Source: Kutzneria kofuensis
Lineage (GTDB): Bacteria; Actinomycetota; Actinomycetes; Mycobacteriales; Pseudonocardiaceae
Direction of reading: 5' to 3'
DNA length: 64,000 bases
NCBI RefSeq assembly: GCF_014203355.1
Contig: NZ_JACHIR010000001.1
Span: forward strand, 682,001 to 746,000
Positions 30,205 through 40,279 of the stretch are shown one piece after another; positions within the stretch are counted from its first letter, which is position 1; each line of letters begins with the position of its first letter. The translations under genes were made by a program, and so were the position numbers. A model generated the notes under the pieces. That model was not told the DNA's origin, made no database searches, and saw only the letters and a program-made list of their open reading frames with translations.

Positions 30205-31580
30205 CCGGCTACCTGTTCGACGTCCTCTGCCTGCTCGCCGTGCTGCTGCTGACGCTGGCGAACGCGGTCTTCGTGACGGCGGAGTTCTCCCTGACCACGC
30301 TGGAACGCAGCCAGGTCGACACCAACGTCGCCCTGGTCGGCGACAGCCGCTCGCGCGCCGTGCAGAAGGCGCACCGCACGCTGTCGTTCCAGCTCTCCGG
30401 CGCCCAGCTGGGCATCACCCTGGCCACCCTGGTCACCGGTGCGCTGGCCGAGCCGGCGCTGGCCGACCTGATCAAGTCGCCGCTGACCGCTCTGGGCATG
30501 CCCGACGGCGGCGCCGAGGCGGTCGGTGCGGCCCTGGCCCTGCTGCTGGCCTCCGCGCTGTCGGTGGTGCTCGGCGAGTTGGTGCCGAAGAACCTGGCGA
30601 TCGCCCGGCCGCTGCAGACCGCACGCGCCGTCGCCGGCTTCCAGTACGCGTTCTCCCGCGCGTGCAAGGCGCCGATCACCGTGCTCAACGGCACCGCGAA
30701 CTGGATCGTGCGGCGCTTCGGCGTGGAACCGGCCGAGGAGCTGCGGTCCGCGCGGTCGCCGCAGGAGCTGGGCTCGCTGGTCCGCTCCAGCGCCGCGCAC
30801 GGCACCCTCGACCAGGGCACCGCGACGCTGCTGGACCGGTCGCTGCGGTTCGGCGACCGCACCGCCGACGAGCTCATGACGCCCCGGGTGCGGGTGGAGG
30901 CGCTGCGCGGTGACGCCACCGTGCTGGACCTGATCGCCGCCGCCCTCCGTACCGGCTTCTCCCGCTTCCTCGTGCACGACGGCGACCTCGACGACGTTCG
31001 CGGCGTCGTGCACGTGAAGCAGGTGTTCGGCGTGCCGGCCGCACAGCGCGCCACCACGCCCGTGTCCGCGCTGATCCGGCCGGTGCCGACCGTGCCGGAG
31101 AGCCTGGAGGCCGACGCCCTGCTGGAGCGGCTCGGCTCGGGGCTGCAGATCGCCATCGTCGTCGACGAGTACGGCGGCACCGCCGGCATCGTGACGATGG
31201 AGGACCTCGTCGAGGAGATCATCGGCGACGTCCGCGACGAGCACGACCGCCGCGAGGTGGCGCCGGTGCGGCCGCTGGGCCGGGCCAGCTGGATGGTGTC
31301 CGGGTTGTTGCGGGCCGACGAGGTCGCCGAGGCCACCGGCTTCCGGATGCCCGACGGCGACTACGAGACCCTCGCCGGCCTGGTGCTCACCCGGCTCGGC
31401 GAGATCCCGACGGTGGGAGACGAACTGCGCGTGGACGGGTGGCGGATCACCGTGATGGCGATGGACCGGCACCGGATCGCGGAGCTGCGGGTGGCCAAGG
31501 TCGGCGAGGCGGCCAGCACGAGCGGCGATCGTCCACCGGCGGAGGCGCCGGTGTCGGGCGCGAGCGGGGTGACGGCGTGA
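30201..31580 (+). CDS. CNNM/CBS-domain ion transport protein with CorC-type C-domain
   Basis: A 459-residue membrane protein. Residues 1-~190 are the CNNM (DUF21) membrane domain ([46 protein letters not shown]). Two CBS motifs follow (ELMTPRV, and [19 protein letters not shown]), then a C-terminal CorC/HlyC domain ([26 protein letters not shown]). CNNM proteins handle Mg2+ or related divalent cations. Its stop overlaps the next CNNM gene by GTGA, and the two products may form a heteromer. Confidence 0.92.
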   Translation: MTGYLFDVLCLLAVLLLTLANAVFVTAEFSLTTLERSQVDTNVALVGDSRSRAVQKAHRTLSFQLSGAQLGITLATLVTGALAEPALADLIKSPLTALGMPDGGAEAVGAALALLLASALSVVLGELVPKNLAIARPLQTARAVAGFQYAFSRACKAPITVLNGTANWIVRRFGVEPAEELRSARSPQELGSLVRSSAAHGTLDQGTATLLDRSLRFGDRTADELMTPRVRVEALRGDATVLDLIAAALRTGFSRFLVHDGDLDDVRGVVHVKQVFGVPAAQRATTPVSALIRPVPTVPESLEADALLERLGSGLQIAIVVDEYGGTAGIVTMEDLVEEIIGDVRDEHDRREVAPVRPLGRASWMVSGLLRADEVAEATGFRMPDGDYETLAGLVLTRLGEIPTVGDELRVDGWRITVMAMDRHRIAELRVAKVGEAASTSGDRPPAEAPVSGASGVTA

Positions 31581-32623
31581 ACGACGGCCTCGCACTTCTC
31601 ATCACCGTGTTGTTGCTGCTGGGCAACGGCTTTTTCGTCGGCGCCGAGTTCGCCATCATCACCGCCCGCCGGGACCGGCTGGAGGAGCTGGCCCGGCAGG
31701 GGCAGCAGCGGGCCCGCACCGTGATCCGGGCCGGGCACCAGCTGCCGCTGCTGATCGCCGGCGCGCAGCTGGGCGTGACGGTGTGCTCGCTGGCGCTGGG
31801 CGCGCTGGCCGAGCCGACCGTCGCGGGCCTGCTGGAGGAGCCGCTGGCGCCGCTGGGCGTGCCGGCGACGCTGGTGCACGGCATCGCGTTCGTGGTGGCG
31901 CTGATCCTGGTGTCGTTCTGCCACACCGTGATCGGCGAGATGGTGCCGAAGAACCTGACCATCGCCGGCCCGGAGCGGGCGGCGCTGTGGCTGGTGCCGG
32001 TGCACTTCGCGTTCTGCCGGCTGACCCGCCCGCTGCTGACGGCGTTCACGGTGATCTCGCAGGCGCTGCTGCGGCTGATCAAGGTGGAGCCGAAGGACGA
32101 GCTGGAGGGCGCGTACACGCCGGACGAGCTGGCCTCGCTGCTGGGCGAGTCCCGCCAGGAGGGCCTGCTGGACGAGCCGGAACACCGGCGGCTGGCCAAG
32201 ACGCTGTCCTCGGCGGCCCGGACCGTGAAGGACGTGCTGGTGCCGCTGGACCGGCTGACCACCGTGCCGGCCGAGCCGACCGTCGGCGACGTCGAGGCGG
32301 CGGTGGCGGCCACCGGCTTCTCCCGATTCCCGCTGCTCGGGGCGGACCGCCGGCTGGCCGGCTACCTGCACGTGAAGGACGTGCTGGACCTGGCCGACCA
32401 GCCGCCGTCGACGCCGGTGCCGCGCAACCGGGTCCGGGGCCTGCCGGAGCTGCCGGCCGATGCCCGGCTGGACGACGCGCTGGCGGCGCTGCGGCGGGCC
32501 CAGAGCCACCTGGCCCGGGCGGTCGACGCCGACGGCCAGCAGCTGGGCGTGGTGGCGCTGGAGGACCTGGTCGAGGAGTATGTCGGTACGGTCCGGGACG
32601 GCACCCACGTAGGCGGGCGGTGA
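31577..32623 (+). CDS. CNNM/CBS-domain ion transport protein, short form
   Basis: A 348-residue paralogue of the preceding protein. It has the CNNM domain (LLGNGFFVGAEFAIITARRD, IAGAQLGVTVCSLAL, GEMVPKNLT) and a CBS pair (DVLVPLDRL, VVALEDLVEEYVG) but ends there, without the CorC/HlyC domain. The GTG start overlaps the upstream stop. Tandem long/short CNNM pairs of this kind are common in actinobacteria, and joint function in divalent-cation transport is inferred. Confidence 0.9.
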   Translation: MNDGLALLITVLLLLGNGFFVGAEFAIITARRDRLEELARQGQQRARTVIRAGHQLPLLIAGAQLGVTVCSLALGALAEPTVAGLLEEPLAPLGVPATLVHGIAFVVALILVSFCHTVIGEMVPKNLTIAGPERAALWLVPVHFAFCRLTRPLLTAFTVISQALLRLIKVEPKDELEGAYTPDELASLLGESRQEGLLDEPEHRRLAKTLSSAARTVKDVLVPLDRLTTVPAEPTVGDVEAAVAATGFSRFPLLGADRRLAGYLHVKDVLDLADQPPSTPVPRNRVRGLPELPADARLDDALAALRRAQSHLARAVDADGQQLGVVALEDLVEEYVGTVRDGTHVGGR

Positions 32624-32786
32624 CGCTCGGTGGCCCCGTGGCCACGAGTTCCTCGGTTAGGGCACCGTGTTCTCGGCGGGTAGGGCAGAATCTGCCCGAT
32701 CATGACGCTGACATAACACGCTGACTGTGACATTCCCTGTGGGCAGCTTGACCCGTGAGACACACCTGGGCTCGGAGAGGGACGTG

Positions 32787-34556
32787 ATGGCTCGACACCG
32801 CGCACTGGTGACGAGGGTCCGGCGCCGCATGGCCAAATGGCCCGTCGCGATCACCGGCCTGGTCGTGCTGGTCCTGCTCGGCTGGCTGGCCTGGACCTGG
32901 CTGGGCGGCGTGCTGGAGCGGCGGGCCGCCGCCGAGGCCAACGGCTGCACCAACGGCGACGTGGTGCTGCGCGTCGCCGTGACGCCGAGCATCGCCCAGC
33001 CGGTGCGCGACGCCGCGCAGCGCTGGACCGACACCCACCCGGTCATCGACGACTCGTGCATCCGGCTGCAGGTGCAGTCGGTGGAGTCGCAGACCGTGCT
33101 CACCGGGCTGACCACCAAGTGGGACACCGACAAGCTCGGCGACCAGCCGGCGGCCTGGCTGCCCGACTCGATGCTGTGGGCGAACCGGTTGACGGCGCAG
33201 AACAACGCCATCGTCGGCACGGCGCCGCAGTCCGTCGCCACCAGCCCGGTGGTGCTGGCCACGCAGCAGCCCGGCGCGGACGCGCTCGCCAGCGGCAACC
33301 TGGTGCAGTGGACGGACCTGCCGGGCCTGACGTCCGCGCCGAACGGCTGGGCCGGCTACGGCAAGCCGCAGTGGGGCAAGTTCCGGCTCGCGGTGCCCGA
33401 CCCGGCGACCAACCCGGCGAGCGCGCTGGCCATCCAGTCGGCGCTGGCCGGCGCGACCGCGCAGGGCGCGGGCCCGGTGACCACGGACATGCTGGCGCAG
33501 CAGGGCGTCAAGGACCTCATCACGAAGCTGGCCAACTCCCGGGCCGCCGGCGCGCCGGCCGACACCCTGGACGCGCTGGACGGCCTGGCCAAGGCCGCCG
33601 ACATCGGCACCGCCAGCTACAGCGCGGTGCCGGTCACCGAGGTCGACCTGTACCGCCGCAACCTCGGCAAGGACGGCGCGCCGAAGCCGGCGACACCGCT
33701 GTACGAGGTGGCGATGGGCGGCGCGAGCCCGGCCGCCGACTTCCCGTTCGTCACGCTGTCGGGCAGCTGGGTCGGACAGACGCAGAACAAGGCGGCGCAA
33801 CAGTTCCGCGACTTCGTGCGGCAGCCGGCGCAGCAGAAGCTGTTCGCCGCGGCCGGACTGCGGGTCGCGGCGACGCCGGACCACCCGACCGACGCCGTCG
33901 GCATGCGCTGGCCGGCGCTCACCCAGACCCTGGTTCCGGCCGACGCCACCACCGCACAGGAGATCTCCGCCAGCTGGACCGCGGCGGCGCTGGGCAACGA
34001 GGTGCTGTCGGTGCTGGTGGACACCTCGCCGGCGATGGGGGACGACGGCGTGAAGGCCGTCCGCGACGCCCTCACCGGCGAGGTGAACCGGACGGTGTCC
34101 GGGTCGATGGGGCTGTGGGCGTACGCGGCGGGGCTGGACGGCGGCAAGCCGTACAAGCAGCTCGTGCCGGTGGTGCGGATCGACCAGAGCATCGACCAGT
34201 TGCACGCCGGCATCGCCAAGCTGACCCCGGCCAACGGCAGCCAGCTCTACGCCAGCATTCTCGCCGTGTACCAGTCCGTGCTGGCCGACTACCAGAACGG
34301 CAAGCACAACCGGGTCGTCGTCGTGGTGGCCGGCAAGAACGACGGCGGGCTCACGTTCGACCAGCTGCGGACCCAGCTGGGCCAGGCCAAGGACGCCAAG
34401 CGCCCGGTGTCGGTCAACATCATCGCCGTGGGCTCGAACGTGGACCACGACCAGCTCAGCGCCATCGCGCAGGACACCGGCGGCAGCCTGGCCTCGGTGC
34501 AGAACGGCAACGGCGTGGACGCCGCCCTCGGCCAGTTGCTCTCGACCAGCAGTTGA
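32787..34556 (+). CDS. Membrane-anchored solute-binding and vWA-domain protein
   Basis: A 589-residue protein with an N-terminal anchor (VAITGLVVLVLLGWLAWTWLG, after a basic RVRRRMAKW stretch). Residues about 55-370 resemble an extracellular solute-binding domain (VVLRVAVTPSIAQPVRDAAQRW). From about 385 there is a vWA domain (VLSVLVDTSPAMGDDGVK, with the metal-site DTS). This two-part layout is known in actinobacteria but has no assigned function. Exposure outside the membrane is inferred from the anchor. The ATG has a GAGAGGGACGTG purine-rich site upstream. It lies 163 bp after the CNNM pair. Confidence 0.85.
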   Translation: MARHRALVTRVRRRMAKWPVAITGLVVLVLLGWLAWTWLGGVLERRAAAEANGCTNGDVVLRVAVTPSIAQPVRDAAQRWTDTHPVIDDSCIRLQVQSVESQTVLTGLTTKWDTDKLGDQPAAWLPDSMLWANRLTAQNNAIVGTAPQSVATSPVVLATQQPGADALASGNLVQWTDLPGLTSAPNGWAGYGKPQWGKFRLAVPDPATNPASALAIQSALAGATAQGAGPVTTDMLAQQGVKDLITKLANSRAAGAPADTLDALDGLAKAADIGTASYSAVPVTEVDLYRRNLGKDGAPKPATPLYEVAMGGASPAADFPFVTLSGSWVGQTQNKAAQQFRDFVRQPAQQKLFAAAGLRVAATPDHPTDAVGMRWPALTQTLVPADATTAQEISASWTAAALGNEVLSVLVDTSPAMGDDGVKAVRDALTGEVNRTVSGSMGLWAYAAGLDGGKPYKQLVPVVRIDQSIDQLHAGIAKLTPANGSQLYASILAVYQSVLADYQNGKHNRVVVVVAGKNDGGLTFDQLRTQLGQAKDAKRPVSVNIIAVGSNVDHDQLSAIAQDTGGSLASVQNGNGVDAALGQLLSTSS

Positions 34557-34640
34557 GTTCTGCCAATGCGGCCCCGAACGGGCCGCGTTGGCCCTAAGCT
34601 GAGTGCCGCCGCCGCCAATCCCCCCTGGTGGTGGGCGACA

Positions 34641-34680
34641 GCTGGAGCCCTTGCCTACCCCCCGGACAGGGGCTCCAGCC
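34641..34680. terminator. Hairpin between convergent genes
   Basis: A 10-bp stem (GCTGGAGCCC and its complement) with a 19-nt loop is followed by CCTTT. It lies 84 bp after the vWA-protein stop and 18 bp before the end of the convergent phosphodiesterase gene. Confidence 0.6.
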
Positions 34681-34698
34681 CTTTACCGTCGTGGTTCC

Positions 34699-35835
34699 TC
34701 AGTGCGTGCCCTGCAGGAACTCGTCCCGGGCCACGATGCCGATGTCGGCCGTGTCGGTGAAGAAGCCGTCGATACCGGCCCGCAGGTACGTCTCGATCTC
34801 GCCGAACAGGTTGCCGTAGGCGGCCGGGTCGGCCGAGGAGCGGAAGTCCGCCGGCAGGAACGTGTTCTCCGGTCGGAACGTGTACGGGTGCACCTTGAGG
34901 TGCGCCGCGTGCGCGTCGGACACCAGCGAGGTCGGCTTGGCCAGGTGGTCGGTGGCGTCGCGCGGGATGATCTGGTTCTTGTCCGGGCCGACACCCTGCG
35001 CGTAGGTCGCGACTTCACGCAGCCCCGCCGCCGAGGTTATGTCGGCGTAGGTGCGCTTGTCGCCGGTCGCCGTGAAGTCGAACGGCTGGCCGGTCGCCTC
35101 GGTCAGCTGGATCAGCGGCACCCGCAGCTGGCGGTGCAGCTGCTTGAGGTTGGACACCTCGAACGACTGCACGAAAACCTTGGCGCCCGGGCGGTTCAGG
35201 CCGTTGCGGTTGAGCGCGTCCACCAGCTTCGGCTCGATCTGGAGACCGGCGTCGCGGAAGAAGGTGGGGTGCTTGGTCTCCGGGTAGATGCCGATGTCCC
35301 GGTGCAGTTCCTTGTCCAGCCGCCGCACCAGGTCGATGACCTCCTGGAAGGTCGGGATCTGGTAGCGCCCGTCGTAGACCGTGTTGCGCTGGCGCACCTG
35401 GGGCAGCCGCTCCACCGCCCGCAGCGTCTTCAGCTCGGCCAGCGTGAAGTCCGTCGTGAACCAGCCCGTCACCGGCACGCCGTCGAGCAGCTTGGTCGTC
35501 TTGCGGTTCGCGAACTCCTTGTGCTGCGCCACATCGGTGGTGCCGCCGATCTCCGGCTCGTGCCGGGCGACCAGCACGCCGTCCTTAGTGGACACGAGAT
35601 CGGGCTCGACGTAGTCCGCGCCCATCCGCGCCGCCAGCTCGTAGGACGCCAGCGTGTGCTCGGGGCGATAGCCCGAGGCGCCGCGGTGGCCGATCACGGT
35701 CGGTCCGTGCGACGCGGTGTGATCCGCCGATTGTGCCGACACTTCCGGGGAAACCGCGTTCGCGGCGGGAACGGCCGTGATGGCGACGGCCGCGGCCGCG
35801 GCCAGCACGATCCCGGCGATCCGGGTTCTGCTCAT
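34699..35835 (-). CDS. glpQ: Secreted glycerophosphodiester phosphodiesterase
   Basis: A 378-residue exported GDPD. Residues 1-28 are a signal peptide (IVLAAAAAVAITAVPAANA). The catalytic set is in VIGHRGASGYRPEHT, YVEPDLVSTKDGVLVARHE and the PETKHP segment, as in periplasmic GlpQ. It hydrolyses glycerophosphodiesters from lipid turnover or teichoic acids to glycerol-3-phosphate. The chosen ATG (MSRTRIAG) has AGGAG 9 nt upstream and is followed by the basic signal-peptide start; an upstream in-frame GTG would add 24 residues. It is monocistronic. Confidence 0.93.
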   Translation of the reverse strand: MSRTRIAGIVLAAAAAVAITAVPAANAVSPEVSAQSADHTASHGPTVIGHRGASGYRPEHTLASYELAARMGADYVEPDLVSTKDGVLVARHEPEIGGTTDVAQHKEFANRKTTKLLDGVPVTGWFTTDFTLAELKTLRAVERLPQVRQRNTVYDGRYQIPTFQEVIDLVRRLDKELHRDIGIYPETKHPTFFRDAGLQIEPKLVDALNRNGLNRPGAKVFVQSFEVSNLKQLHRQLRVPLIQLTEATGQPFDFTATGDKRTYADITSAAGLREVATYAQGVGPDKNQIIPRDATDHLAKPTSLVSDAHAAHLKVHPYTFRPENTFLPADFRSSADPAAYGNLFGEIETYLRAGIDGFFTDTADIGIVARDEFLQGTH

Positions 35836-36079
35836 GGTGGAGGCTCCTGACATCGTGGACCAATCGGGCAGCGACACCCAAGTCCCTCGGCCCGAAATCG
35901 GCGCCAACGTACCGACAAGCCCCGATCAACGGTAGGTAAAGCGCCCGTGTCCGGGTTCCCGGTGCAGCGAATCGCCGCCGAGCAGCCCGACCCCGCCGAC
36001 GGGAGCCTGGTCGCCGATACGCCCGAAAGATCCGTAGGCTGGCGGCCACACGCACCACTTCCTGGGGAGACGCACCGCC

Positions 36080-38020
36080 TTGGCCACGACAGTGACCCCT
36101 AACGCCAGCAAGCGGCTCGGCCGGTGGCTGCTCGAGGGGCAGCCGCCGCAGTCGCACAAGCCGTCCGCATCGGAGTCGGAGCACCACAGCCAGCCGTGGT
36201 GGAAGGTGATGTGCCTGACCGGTGTCGACTACTACTCGACGCTGGGCTACCAGCCGGGCATCGCGGCGCTGGCGGCCGGCGTGCTCTCCCCCGTCGCCAC
36301 GCTGGTGCTGGTCGTGCTGACACTGGCCGGCGCCCTGCCGATCTACCGCCGGGTCGCCCGGGAGAGCCCGCACGGCCAGGGCTCGATCGCCATGCTGGAG
36401 AAGCTGCTGCCGCAGTGGAAGGGCAAGCTGCTCGTCCTGGTGCTGCTGGGCTTCGTGGCCACCGACTTCGTCATCACCATGACGCTGTCGGCCGCGGACG
36501 CCTCGGCGCACGCCATCGAGAACCCGTTCTTCCCGAGCTTCCTGCACGGCCAGCAGGTGCTGGTGACACTGGTGCTGCTGGCGGCGCTGGGCGCGGTGTT
36601 CCTCAAGGGCTTCACCGAGGCGATCGGCATCGCCGTCACGCTGGTCGGCGCCTACCTGGCGCTGAACGTGGTGGTCGTGGTCGTCGCGCTGGTGCACGTG
36701 GCGCAGGCGCCGAAGCTGGTGCTGGACTGGCAGAGCCTGCTGGTCGGGCAGTACCACAACCCGTGGCTGATGATCGGCGTCGCGCTGTTGGTGTTCCCCA
36801 AGCTGGCGCTGGGCCTGTCCGGCTTCGAGACCGGCGTGGCCGTCATGCCGCAGGTGCGCGGCGTGGCCGGCGACACCCCGGGCCGGCCGGAGGGGCGGAT
36901 CCGCAACACCCGCAAGCTGCTCACCACCGCCGCCGTGACGATGAGCGTGTTCCTGATCACGACCTCGTTCATCACCTCGGTGCTGATCCCGCAGCAGGAG
37001 TTCCGGTCCGGCGGCGAGGCCAACGGCCGGGCGCTGGCCTATCTCGCGCACGAGTACCTGGGCAGCGCCTTCGGCACCGTCTACGACCTCAGCACCATCG
37101 GCATCCTGTGGTTCGCCGGCGCGTCCGCGATGGCCGGCCTGCTCAACATCGTGCCCCGGTACCTGCCCCGCTACGGCATGGCGCCGGACTGGGTGCGGTC
37201 GAACCGGCCGCTGGTGCTGGTGTTCCTGGTGATCTCCTTCGGTATCACGGTGATCTTCCAGGCCGATGTGGACGCTCAGGGCGGCGCCTACGCCACCGGC
37301 GTGCTGGTCCTCATCTCCTCCGCCGCCCTGGCGGTGATGCTGTCCGCGCTCCGCAAACGCCAGCGCGCCGCCACCATCGGCTTCGCCGTCATCACGGCGG
37401 TGTTCGTCTACACCACCGTCGCCAACATCATCGAACGCCCCGACGGCGTGAAGATCGCCTCCTTCTTCATCGTCGCCATCATCGTGACGTCCTTCGTGTC
37501 CCGGGCGACGCGTTCCCTGGAACTCCGCTTCACCGAGGTCGACTTCGACGACACCGCCCGGCGGCTGATCGACGGGCAGGCCGCCAGCGGCCGGATCCAG
37601 CTCATCGCCAACGAGCCGGACGCCCGCGACGAGCAGGAGTACGTCGACAAGGAGCGGGAGCAGCGGGAGGACAACCACATCCCCGCCGGCGATCCCGTGA
37701 TGTTCCTGGAGATCACCATCGGCGACGCCTCCGACTTCACCACCGAGCTGACCGTGCAGGGCGAGGAACGCTTCGGCTACAAGATCCTCAAGGTCGACAG
37801 CCCCACGGTCGCCAACGCCATCGCCGCCATCCTGCTCAAGATCCGCGACGACACCGGCGTGGTCCCGCACGTCTACTTCGCCTGGGCCGAGGGCAACCCG
37901 TTCCTGTTCCTCTTCCACTACCTGTTCTCCGGCGCCGGCGACGTGCCGCCGGTGACCCGGGAGGTGCTGCGCCGGGCGGAGCCCGACCCGGAGCGGCGGC
38001 CCGCGGTGCACGTGGGCTGA
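36080..38020 (+). CDS. APC-superfamily permease with cytosolic C-domain
   Basis: A 646-residue membrane protein with about 12 hydrophobic segments up to residue ~475, then a soluble tail ([18 protein letters not shown] onward, including [19 protein letters not shown]). The N-terminal [20 protein letters not shown] and [18 protein letters not shown] blocks are of the APC amino-acid permease type. The ligand is unknown; K+ or amino acids are both possible. The TTG start has GGGGAG about 11 nt upstream, so the exact start is uncertain; a GTG at 36092 is the alternative. Confidence 0.85.
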   Translation: MATTVTPNASKRLGRWLLEGQPPQSHKPSASESEHHSQPWWKVMCLTGVDYYSTLGYQPGIAALAAGVLSPVATLVLVVLTLAGALPIYRRVARESPHGQGSIAMLEKLLPQWKGKLLVLVLLGFVATDFVITMTLSAADASAHAIENPFFPSFLHGQQVLVTLVLLAALGAVFLKGFTEAIGIAVTLVGAYLALNVVVVVVALVHVAQAPKLVLDWQSLLVGQYHNPWLMIGVALLVFPKLALGLSGFETGVAVMPQVRGVAGDTPGRPEGRIRNTRKLLTTAAVTMSVFLITTSFITSVLIPQQEFRSGGEANGRALAYLAHEYLGSAFGTVYDLSTIGILWFAGASAMAGLLNIVPRYLPRYGMAPDWVRSNRPLVLVFLVISFGITVIFQADVDAQGGAYATGVLVLISSAALAVMLSALRKRQRAATIGFAVITAVFVYTTVANIIERPDGVKIASFFIVAIIVTSFVSRATRSLELRFTEVDFDDTARRLIDGQAASGRIQLIANEPDARDEQEYVDKEREQREDNHIPAGDPVMFLEITIGDASDFTTELTVQGEERFGYKILKVDSPTVANAIAAILLKIRDDTGVVPHVYFAWAEGNPFLFLFHYLFSGAGDVPPVTREVLRRAEPDPERRPAVHVG

Positions 38021-38043
38021 CCCGAACCACCACCGTCTCCACC

Positions 38044-38070
38044 GGCCGGTCGCGCACTGCGCGGCCGGCC
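38044..38070 (+). terminator. Hairpin downstream of the APC permease
   Basis: A 12-bp stem with one G-U pair (GGCCGGTCGCGC with GCGCGGCCGGCC) and a 3-nt loop, 24 bp past the permease stop. No T-run follows. Confidence 0.55.
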
Positions 38071-38126
38071 GTTCCGCATGGCGGCCACACCCGACGGTCG
38101 TGACCGCCGTCACATCCGAAGATATG

Positions 38127-38137
38127 GACACAGTGTC
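38127..38137 (+). promoter_or_regulatory. Palindromic operator candidate before the SDR gene
   Basis: GACAC-A-GTGTC is a perfect odd palindrome 52 bp before the SDR start, in an AT-richer stretch. TetR or MarR repressors often use such sites at SDR genes. The regulator is not in the immediate neighbourhood. Confidence 0.35.
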
Positions 38138-38188
38138 TTCAAGGTGTTTATATGTACACAACGTCCACAAATGAACGGAGCAAGGGTC

Positions 38189-39088
38189 ATGAGCAGCCAG
38201 ATCATCGTCGTCACCGGCGCGTCGAGCGGCTTCGGCTGGATGAGCGCGCACCGCCTGGCCGACGCGGGCCACACCGTGTACGCCGGCATGCGGGCCACCG
38301 CCGGCCGCAACGCCGACAAGGTCACCCAGATCCAGCAGTACGCCGACGAGCACAAGGTGAACCTGCGGGCGATCGAGATGGACGTCGCCGACCAGGACTC
38401 GGTCGACGCCGCGGTGGCCCGGATCATCTCCGAGCACAGCCGCATCGACGTGCTGTTCCACAACGTCGGCCACATGACGCTCGGCCCGGCCGAGGCCTTC
38501 ACCCCCGAGCAGCTGGCCCAGATCTACGACTCCAACGTGCTCGGCTCGCAGCGGGTCAACCGCGCGGTGCTGCCGCACATGCGGGCCGCCCGCCGCGGCC
38601 TCGTCGTCTGGAACAGCAGCAGCAGCTCGGCCCGCGCCGGCACACCGCCCTACCTCGCGCCGTACTTCGCCGCCAAGGCCGCGATGGACTCGCTGGCCCT
38701 GAGCTACGCCGTGGAGCTGGCCCGGTTCGGCATCGAGACGTCGCTGATCGTGCCCGGCGCCTTCACCGGCGGCACCAACCACTTCGCCAACGCCGGCAAG
38801 CCCGCGGACACCGCGACCGCCGAGGCGTACGAGGAGTTCTACGCCGGCCTCACCGACCAGGTCACCGCCAAGCTGACCGAACTGGAGCCGGCCGACGCCG
38901 ACCCGTCCGAGGTGGCCCGCGCGGTGGTCCGCGTGGTCGACGCCCCGTACGGCAAGCGCCCGCTGCGCACCCACATCGACCCGTCGCAGGACGGCGCCGA
39001 GGTCGTCAACGCGGTCGCCGACCGGCTGCGCTCGGACTTCTACGAGCGGATCGGCCTGGCCGACCTGCTGCACCCGCAGACGGTGTAA
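38189..39088 (+). CDS. Short-chain dehydrogenase/reductase
   Basis: A 299-residue NAD(P)-dependent SDR. It has the nucleotide-binding TGASSGFG at the N-terminus, NVG in the VLFHNVGH segment, the catalytic Ser in WNSSSSSARAG and YFAAK as the Tyr-x3-Lys pair. The C-terminal part (RTHIDPSQDGAEVVN) is typical of the classical SDR group with longer tails. The ATG is preceded by GGAGCAAGG. The open frame extends 37 codons upstream, but not with conserved residues. It appears monocistronic and the substrate is unknown. Confidence 0.9.
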   Translation: MSSQIIVVTGASSGFGWMSAHRLADAGHTVYAGMRATAGRNADKVTQIQQYADEHKVNLRAIEMDVADQDSVDAAVARIISEHSRIDVLFHNVGHMTLGPAEAFTPEQLAQIYDSNVLGSQRVNRAVLPHMRAARRGLVVWNSSSSSARAGTPPYLAPYFAAKAAMDSLALSYAVELARFGIETSLIVPGAFTGGTNHFANAGKPADTATAEAYEEFYAGLTDQVTAKLTELEPADADPSEVARAVVRVVDAPYGKRPLRTHIDPSQDGAEVVNAVADRLRSDFYERIGLADLLHPQTV

Positions 39089-39109
39089 TCCCCGCCACTC
39101 CACTGGCGA

Positions 39110-39123
39110 TGACAACGTTGTCA
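39110..39123 (+). promoter_or_regulatory. 14-bp perfect palindrome before the esterase gene
   Basis: TGACAACGTTGTCA lies 21 bp after the SDR stop and 128 bp before the lipoprotein esterase start. Its AACGTT centre is like LacI-family operators of carbohydrate genes. Confidence 0.5.
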
Positions 39124-39197
39124 GATGAAACACCTGCAACCCCACCGGCGGATAACACGTCTACAGGGAAAATTCACGAACTTCTTAACGTAGATTT

Positions 39198-39228
39198 GGG
39201 GCCGACCGTCGACGACGCCGTCGGCCCC
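39198..39228 (+). other. 5' leader stem-loop of the esterase gene
   Basis: GGGGCCGAC pairs with GTCGGCCCC across a 13-nt loop, ending 23 nt before the esterase ATG. It could be an SDR-side terminator or a translation-control hairpin. Confidence 0.4.
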
Positions 39229-39250
39229 ACCGCCGCCAGAGGAACCGCCG

Positions 39251-40279
39251 ATGAGTACCGCCGCCGCGCGTCGCCGAACCGTGCTCGCCACGGGCACGCT
39301 CCTGGTCGCGCTGACCGCTTCCGCGTGCGCGGCCGGCGTAGTCGAGGGTTCCTCGATCAAGCCCTCCCCGCAGGCCGCCGTCACCGCCGCGAGCGGCGGC
39401 GCCACCTGCGCCAAGCCCGACGTGCCGGCCGGTCTGAGCACCCAGCACGTGATGTCCAACGGGCTGCGGCGCACGGTTGTCGTCTACTACCCGCACGGGC
39501 ACAAGCCGGGCAAGCCCATCCCGATGGTGCTGGACCTGCACGGCAGCGGCAGCACCCCGCTGGGCCAGCTGTCCGGTTCGGACATCGCGGCCACCGCCGA
39601 CAAGCACGGCTTCGTGGTCGTCGCGCCCCAGGGCGGCATTCCGTTCATCGCCGGCAAGTCGCACGGCTTCGCCTGGAACGTGCCGGGCGTGCCGCTGATG
39701 AGCGGCCGGCCGGTGCCCAAGGGAGCGCCGAACGACGTGCAGTTCATCCGGGACACGATCGCCGCCATGAACAAGGCGCTGTGCGTGGACCCGAAGCGGA
39801 TCTACGTCACCGGTTTCTCCGGCGGCGCCCGGATGGCCTCGCAGATCGGCTGCGAGCTGTCGGGGCAGATCGCCGCCATCGCGCCGATGTCCGGGCTGCG
39901 CATGCCGGGCAACTGCAAGCTGAGCCGGCCGCAGTCGGTGTTGTCGTTCCACGGGACCTCGGACGGCACCAACCCGTACAACGGGAGCAAGCAGGTCTAC
40001 TGGTCCTACAGCGTGCCGGTCGCGGCGCAGCGGTGGGCCGCCGCCGACCACTGCGGCAAGGGCGTGCAGCAGCAGGTTGTCAACGGTGTCATCAGCACCA
40101 CGTACAACAACTGCCAGAACGGCCGCCAGGTGGTGCTGTACACGGTGACCGGGCAGCGCCACTCGTGGCCGGGCGTGGCCGGCTCGATGGCCAAGGGCTA
40201 CGCCCTGCCCAAGATCGACCCGAACGAGATCATGTGGACGTTCTTCGAGTCCCACCCCCTCGACACCGCCGTCGCCTAG
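39251..40279 (+). CDS. LpqC-like lipoprotein esterase (PHB-depolymerase fold)
   Basis: A 342-residue exported lipoprotein. The lipobox is LTASAC within the first 30 residues. The alpha/beta-hydrolase core has the oxyanion LDLHGSGS, nucleophile GFSGGARM, Asp in GTSDGTNPYNG and His in GQRHSWPG. It resembles the LpqC/feruloyl-esterase/polyhydroxybutyrate-depolymerase family, acting on extracellular esters. Its last four bases CTAG are shared with the stop of the convergent crotonase gene. Confidence 0.88.
   Translation: MSTAAARRRTVLATGTLLVALTASACAAGVVEGSSIKPSPQAAVTAASGGATCAKPDVPAGLSTQHVMSNGLRRTVVVYYPHGHKPGKPIPMVLDLHGSGSTPLGQLSGSDIAATADKHGFVVVAPQGGIPFIAGKSHGFAWNVPGVPLMSGRPVPKGAPNDVQFIRDTIAAMNKALCVDPKRIYVTGFSGGARMASQIGCELSGQIAAIAPMSGLRMPGNCKLSRPQSVLSFHGTSDGTNPYNGSKQVYWSYSVPVAAQRWAAADHCGKGVQQQVVNGVISTTYNNCQNGRQVVLYTVTGQRHSWPGVAGSMAKGYALPKIDPNEIMWTFFESHPLDTAVA

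Noticed and set aside
35585-39145. 1186-codon minus-strand ORF across permease and SDR genes
   Set aside because: Shadow of two plus-strand genes with clear domains; the translation is low-complexity.
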